Shown piece by piece: positions 60,253 to 64,000 of a DNA stretch of 64,000 nucleotides. This DNA is from Myotis daubentonii (Eukaryota; Chordata; Mammalia; Chiroptera; Vespertilionidae): assembly GCF_963259705.1 (NCBI RefSeq), contig NC_081840.1:1503956-1567955 (forward strand), read 5' to 3'. The notes under the pieces were generated by a model. It was not told the DNA's origin and did not search any database. It saw only the letters and a list, made by a program, of their open reading frames with translations. Each line of letters opens with the position of its first letter. The stretch's first letter is position 1. The position numbers were made by a program, and so were the translations under genes.

Positions 60253-63200
60253 AGGAAATTCACAAACGCCTCATCAAGCATATATTGAGCTGCCGTTACT
60301 ATGTACAGAACGCTCTACTGAGTAGCAGGACAGACTACAGAAGATAAACTGACTGACTTCCTTCGGTAGCTTGAAACAGCACACAGGTAACGGAAGAGAA
60401 TACAGATTCCAAAATAACAGCACAGATGCAGATGGCAAGGGCATGTAGAGTGATCAGGAAATAATGATCATGACGATGATAATCAGGGGACGGCAGTTAC
60501 CCTGAGTGATGACAGCAGCTGACATTGGTCATTCACTGTGCCAGCCACTGCGCTAAGCTCTGCACAGGATTCTCTTTCTGATTCTCTCCAGTACTTCAGC
60601 TACCGCCTCATTCCCAAAGGCCCAGAGAAGGCGGGGGATTTGGAAACTCAGGGTCTGACTCGGGACCTGGGCGCTGAACCTCTGTCCATGCCTCCCTCTC
60701 TCTGGAGGAACCGCCTCCACGGCGCAGAGAACAGATCAGGCCAGTCGGCCTGTGTGTCCCGCGTGAACGGGGTTAAGGAAATAGAGCTGTGGCTGGTGAA
60801 GGGAAAGGTGAGAATGGGAGGTCACAGGCACCTGGCAGCCTTGTGCTAGGCCTCATTTGCTTCTATATTCATGTTTAATTCAGGGCTACATGTCCTTAGT
60901 ACCATTAGTAAGAGTCTCATTCAACTGCAAATGTAAGGAAGAATGCAGACGAAAACTGCCAGTCAGTCACCTAGCTCACCCGGCCCGGCCCTGGAACCCA
61001 GAGTCGGAATCCTTGTGCCTGTGTATATCCGATGCAGAGCAGGCGGACACCATGAGGTGGGTGAGGACAAACTAGAGCTGTAATGCAGCTTTTTAAATGG
61101 TTTATCGTTATAACATTGGCAGTAGCATTAGGTACAGAAAAGGAGGCATGGCATTAATGTCTCTCTTCAAGAAGATAATAAATATCAGGGCATCTCCTTT
61201 TATTATTAAAACACAAAATGAGCAATCACTGTAACTCAGAATCCAAAGGCGCTTAAATCATGTAAGGAAAGCAATGATGCCACCTGGTGGGCATAACTAT
61301 CACTACAGTTATCATTTCAATGAGACACTCCCCCACCCCATTCAGGGGAACAAGAGAACACAAGACACAAGACAAGACTCTGCCAGAGTCTAATACAATG
61401 AGCCTGTGCTCCCTAGTCAGCAATGAAATACACTTTCTCTGTTAAAATGCTGTTTCTTAATGTAGCTTTGCTAAAATCCCACTTTATAGAAAAGCGCCCC
61501 CACCCTTCTGAACCCGGTCTGTAAACACTGGATCAGGTGGAAATGAGAACTGTGAGCGCCCTGCCCAGCCTCCCACATCCGCAGGCAGCTCAGCACCTGC
61601 TGCTGCTCTGCACCCCCGACCGCCCTCCCTCCAGGATCTGCGCGCATGACTGGTAAGTTCACCCCGCCTCTGCACCATTTTCCTTATCCGTATGAGAGCG
61701 GAGTAGTTATGACCTTAAAAGTGTCTTCCATGGCTAACACTGTATGAGTAATCTCTTGAGTTTTAACATTAAAGAGTAAAGTCAGCGAGTGACACACTCT
61801 CTCCTTGCGTCTCTCCCATCAAGTCAACTTACCCATGACTCAGACCCTCGCAGGCAACTGCAGACTCAAAATAATTGTTTATTCTCATATGTTTTGCTTT
61901 GTACAATATGAGCTAAGAATGGAACCATGCTCAAACAAGGTCTGCATCTCCCTTTACTAAAGGCAACATTCCCCTATATGAGGGGGGTGGGGGGCCTCAG
62001 CCGCACAGCTGAGCACCTCCTGGGGAAGAGCCTGACCCTGGTCTGTCCTCGGCGCCGTCGGGAACCAGCAGGCTGCAGCACGGCTCTCCCTAACACCAGA
62101 GTGAGGCCAGGTCTCCTGCGCAGTCCCTCCGAGGCAGCAGGAGCAGAGACATACAAATGCAAGTGTTACAGAATAACTCCTTCCTACGTATTCGTGAGCG
62201 TCAGCTACAGGCGAGGGTGCAGTTTAGAACCCCAGCATTCGTTTAGCAAGAGAAACCCACCAAGGCTGGCGCGCCGCTGGAACTCTGCTCCAACTCCAGT
62301 TCCCAGCCCCGACCTCTGAGCCACCTCATCCACTTCTTCCAATCCCACTCTTGGGCTCCACCCTGCTGTGTATATTCGTGTGCATAGCTGTATATGTGTA
62401 TACATGTGTACATGCACACACATGCATATATGCATTGTGGTGCACACTTGTTACATACATGCGCACACACCTATGTGTTTGGTGTGTGCACATACATGAT
62501 GTATCCATGCACCTTGCGCGTGTGCAGTTTTATGAAGTATGCCGTGCTGTAATAAGAAAGGCGCACATGGAAGGACACAGCTTGGTGAATTTTCAGAAAA
62601 CACGCACACCTAGCTCCAGGAGAGATAGAGCCCAGCGCACTGCAGGTGGTTTGGGTCTGTTTTTCTGATGCTCGCAGGGATAATGACGGGCAGTTTTGAG
62701 AATCAATGAGGTAGAGCAAACAGTAATATGTGAAGAGCATGGGTTTGATAACATTCCCCATTTCCATGTGATAAACATCTTCTCAACAAGCACAACATGT
62801 TTTAAGGTTTTGGTGCTGAAAAGACTATGACAACAGCAAAACCGTAAGCACAAGAATGTGGCTGAGGCTTGTGAATTTGTGAATCTCAGCAAAAAACTGT
62901 CCTGTCAGTGACCAAAGAGGCTCTTTATAAAAGCACCATTTTCAAGGCCGCCTCCTGCTGAGGGCTCCAGCAGGGAAAGGAGGTGGTCAGAGGCGGCTTT
63001 GAAAGCCCGCACGCAGGACTTCTATGGCTTGTGTACAATCTCGCGTCACCGGGCATTTGCCTTGACCCTACCTCTCCCACCGATGCAGACACTGGCCTTC
63101 CCTCACGCGGTCCATCCTCCATACGCGCACAGCAAGTGGGTCCTAAGGGAGAGGCCAGCAGCCACGGGAGGCCAGGCTATGGCCAGCACCTGGGGACCAG

Positions 63201-64000
63201 CACACGGTTCTGCCCACCACAGCCTTCACACAAGCCGCTTGCCCTCTGTGGACCCGTTTCTTTAGCTGAGCTGTGGGTGGCATGGTGAGAACAGAGGGGC
63301 ATACTGTTGGGAGGGGCACCTTTCCCCTGGTAAATCCTACTGTTTTCAATGCTTCAGTCTTAGGGGGATGGGGCTCTTCAGCCGTAAACAAACCTGAGCT
63401 TTCAAAGCAGGCTGCAGAGGAAGAGGTTTTACAGCAACTAGTGTGTTTACATTTAGTTATTCTCCACTGATTCAGTCAGTCTTTCAGCCCTACTGTGTGT
63501 GCCCAATGTTGCTTATACAGCCATGATGAAAACAGTCTCTGCTTTTGTAGAGCTCAGCACCTGGCTGATGAATTACACAAACAATTCATTGCAACTGCCA
63601 CACATGCAGAGAGAAAGAGCTATGAATGCACTTACCTGGGAAACCTGACCTGCAGAATCAAGGAAGGACTTTTGTTTCTACTGGACGGACACTGTCAGTT
63701 CCGCTCGTGCGTGTTATTTATAGTAGGAAAATGAAAGTATTTCAGTGGTCAAGAATGGGGACATGGTTAAGCAACTCAAGCCACATGCTGGAATATATTT
63801 AGGATCAAAACCCAGTTTAATTTCAATCAGGAAAATTAAAGTTGAAAAACTATTCTATACAAATGATCCATATGTGCTTAAAAGCAGAGTGCCACGCGCC
63901 TAGCGACAAGACGTGAAAGCAACACGTTAGCAGTGCTGTACCCACATGTTGAAGGGATGGAATTCTAGGCTATTTAATAATAAAAAAAGCTCATGTGTAT
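60253..64000. other. RCOR1 intron to window edge
   Basis: No exon of RCOR1 or other gene is recognised. An ancient MIR-type repeat lies at about 60460-60700 (CACTGTGCCAGCCACTGCGC), and a possible L2/MIR-type stretch at about 63460-63600. An alternating purine-pyrimidine tract is at 62345-62520. Confidence 0.5.
62345..62520 (+). repeat. Alternating purine-pyrimidine tract (TG/TA/CA/CG)
   Basis: Degenerate GTGTATA/CATGTGTACATG/GCGCACAC sequence with several short palindromes. Such DNA can adopt Z-form or cruciform structures; likely a decayed microsatellite. Confidence 0.7.

Noticed and set aside
55027..64000. Search for the upstream RCOR1 exons (ELM2 start and N-terminus)
   Set aside because: No matching exon was found on the minus strand; they probably lie beyond the right edge behind a large intron.

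Overview
The window is nuclear DNA of a mammal, almost certainly a vespertilionid bat. The evidence is the repeat set: many tRNA-derived Ves-type SINEs, four HeliBat-type Helitrons with TC...CTRR ends, a SPIN hAT element, three other short hAT elements and a Tigger-like element. Rolling-circle and recent cut-and-paste transposons together are a hallmark of Vespertilionidae. No prokaryotic-type gene is present. Nearly all long open frames are read-throughs of GC-rich tandem repeats or of a CpG island.

Two genes can be placed. The minus strand from about 55.0 kb down to 40.5 kb carries nine coding exons of RCOR1 (CoREST1): the end of ELM2, SANT1, the LSD1-binding linker, SANT2 and the C-terminus. 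All have consensus splice sites and compatible phases. The 5' exons lie beyond the right edge, and the 3' UTR probably runs down to about 36.6 or 35.4 kb. A CpG island at 10.9-12.1 kb has a minus-strand splice donor, two NF-kB motifs and a small uORF. From its position and the known RCOR1-TRAF3 gene order in mammals, it is probably the TRAF3 promoter with noncoding exon 1, which would make 1-10.9 kb TRAF3 intron 1. No TRAF3 coding exon is visible.

Layout: 1-10.9 kb, L1 remnant, SINEs, hAT and SPIN elements, one minisatellite; 10.9-12.1 kb, CpG island; 12.1-35 kb, intergenic, with a foldback hAT, SINEs, minisatellites, a CCAAT/CRE block near 21.1-21.4 kb, a solo LTR at 24.2-24.9 kb, a nested transposon stack at 28.4-31.9 kb and a 2.3-kb VNTR at 32.6-34.9 kb; 35.4-55.0 kb, RCOR1 3' part; 55-64 kb, RCOR1 intron with a nearly complete half-L1 (HAL1) at 57.4-59.7 kb.

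The most notable observations are these. The HAL1 insertion carries two tandem 3' UTR/poly(A) units inside one perfect 14-bp target-site duplication. Two RCOR1 introns have a transposon ending only 26 and 21 nt from the 3' splice site, so branch points must have been rebuilt at or inside the transposon edge. The VNTR contains a recent ~0.98-kb higher-order duplication. The putative TRAF3 promoter holds a pair of perfect kB sites. I found no new multi-gene system.
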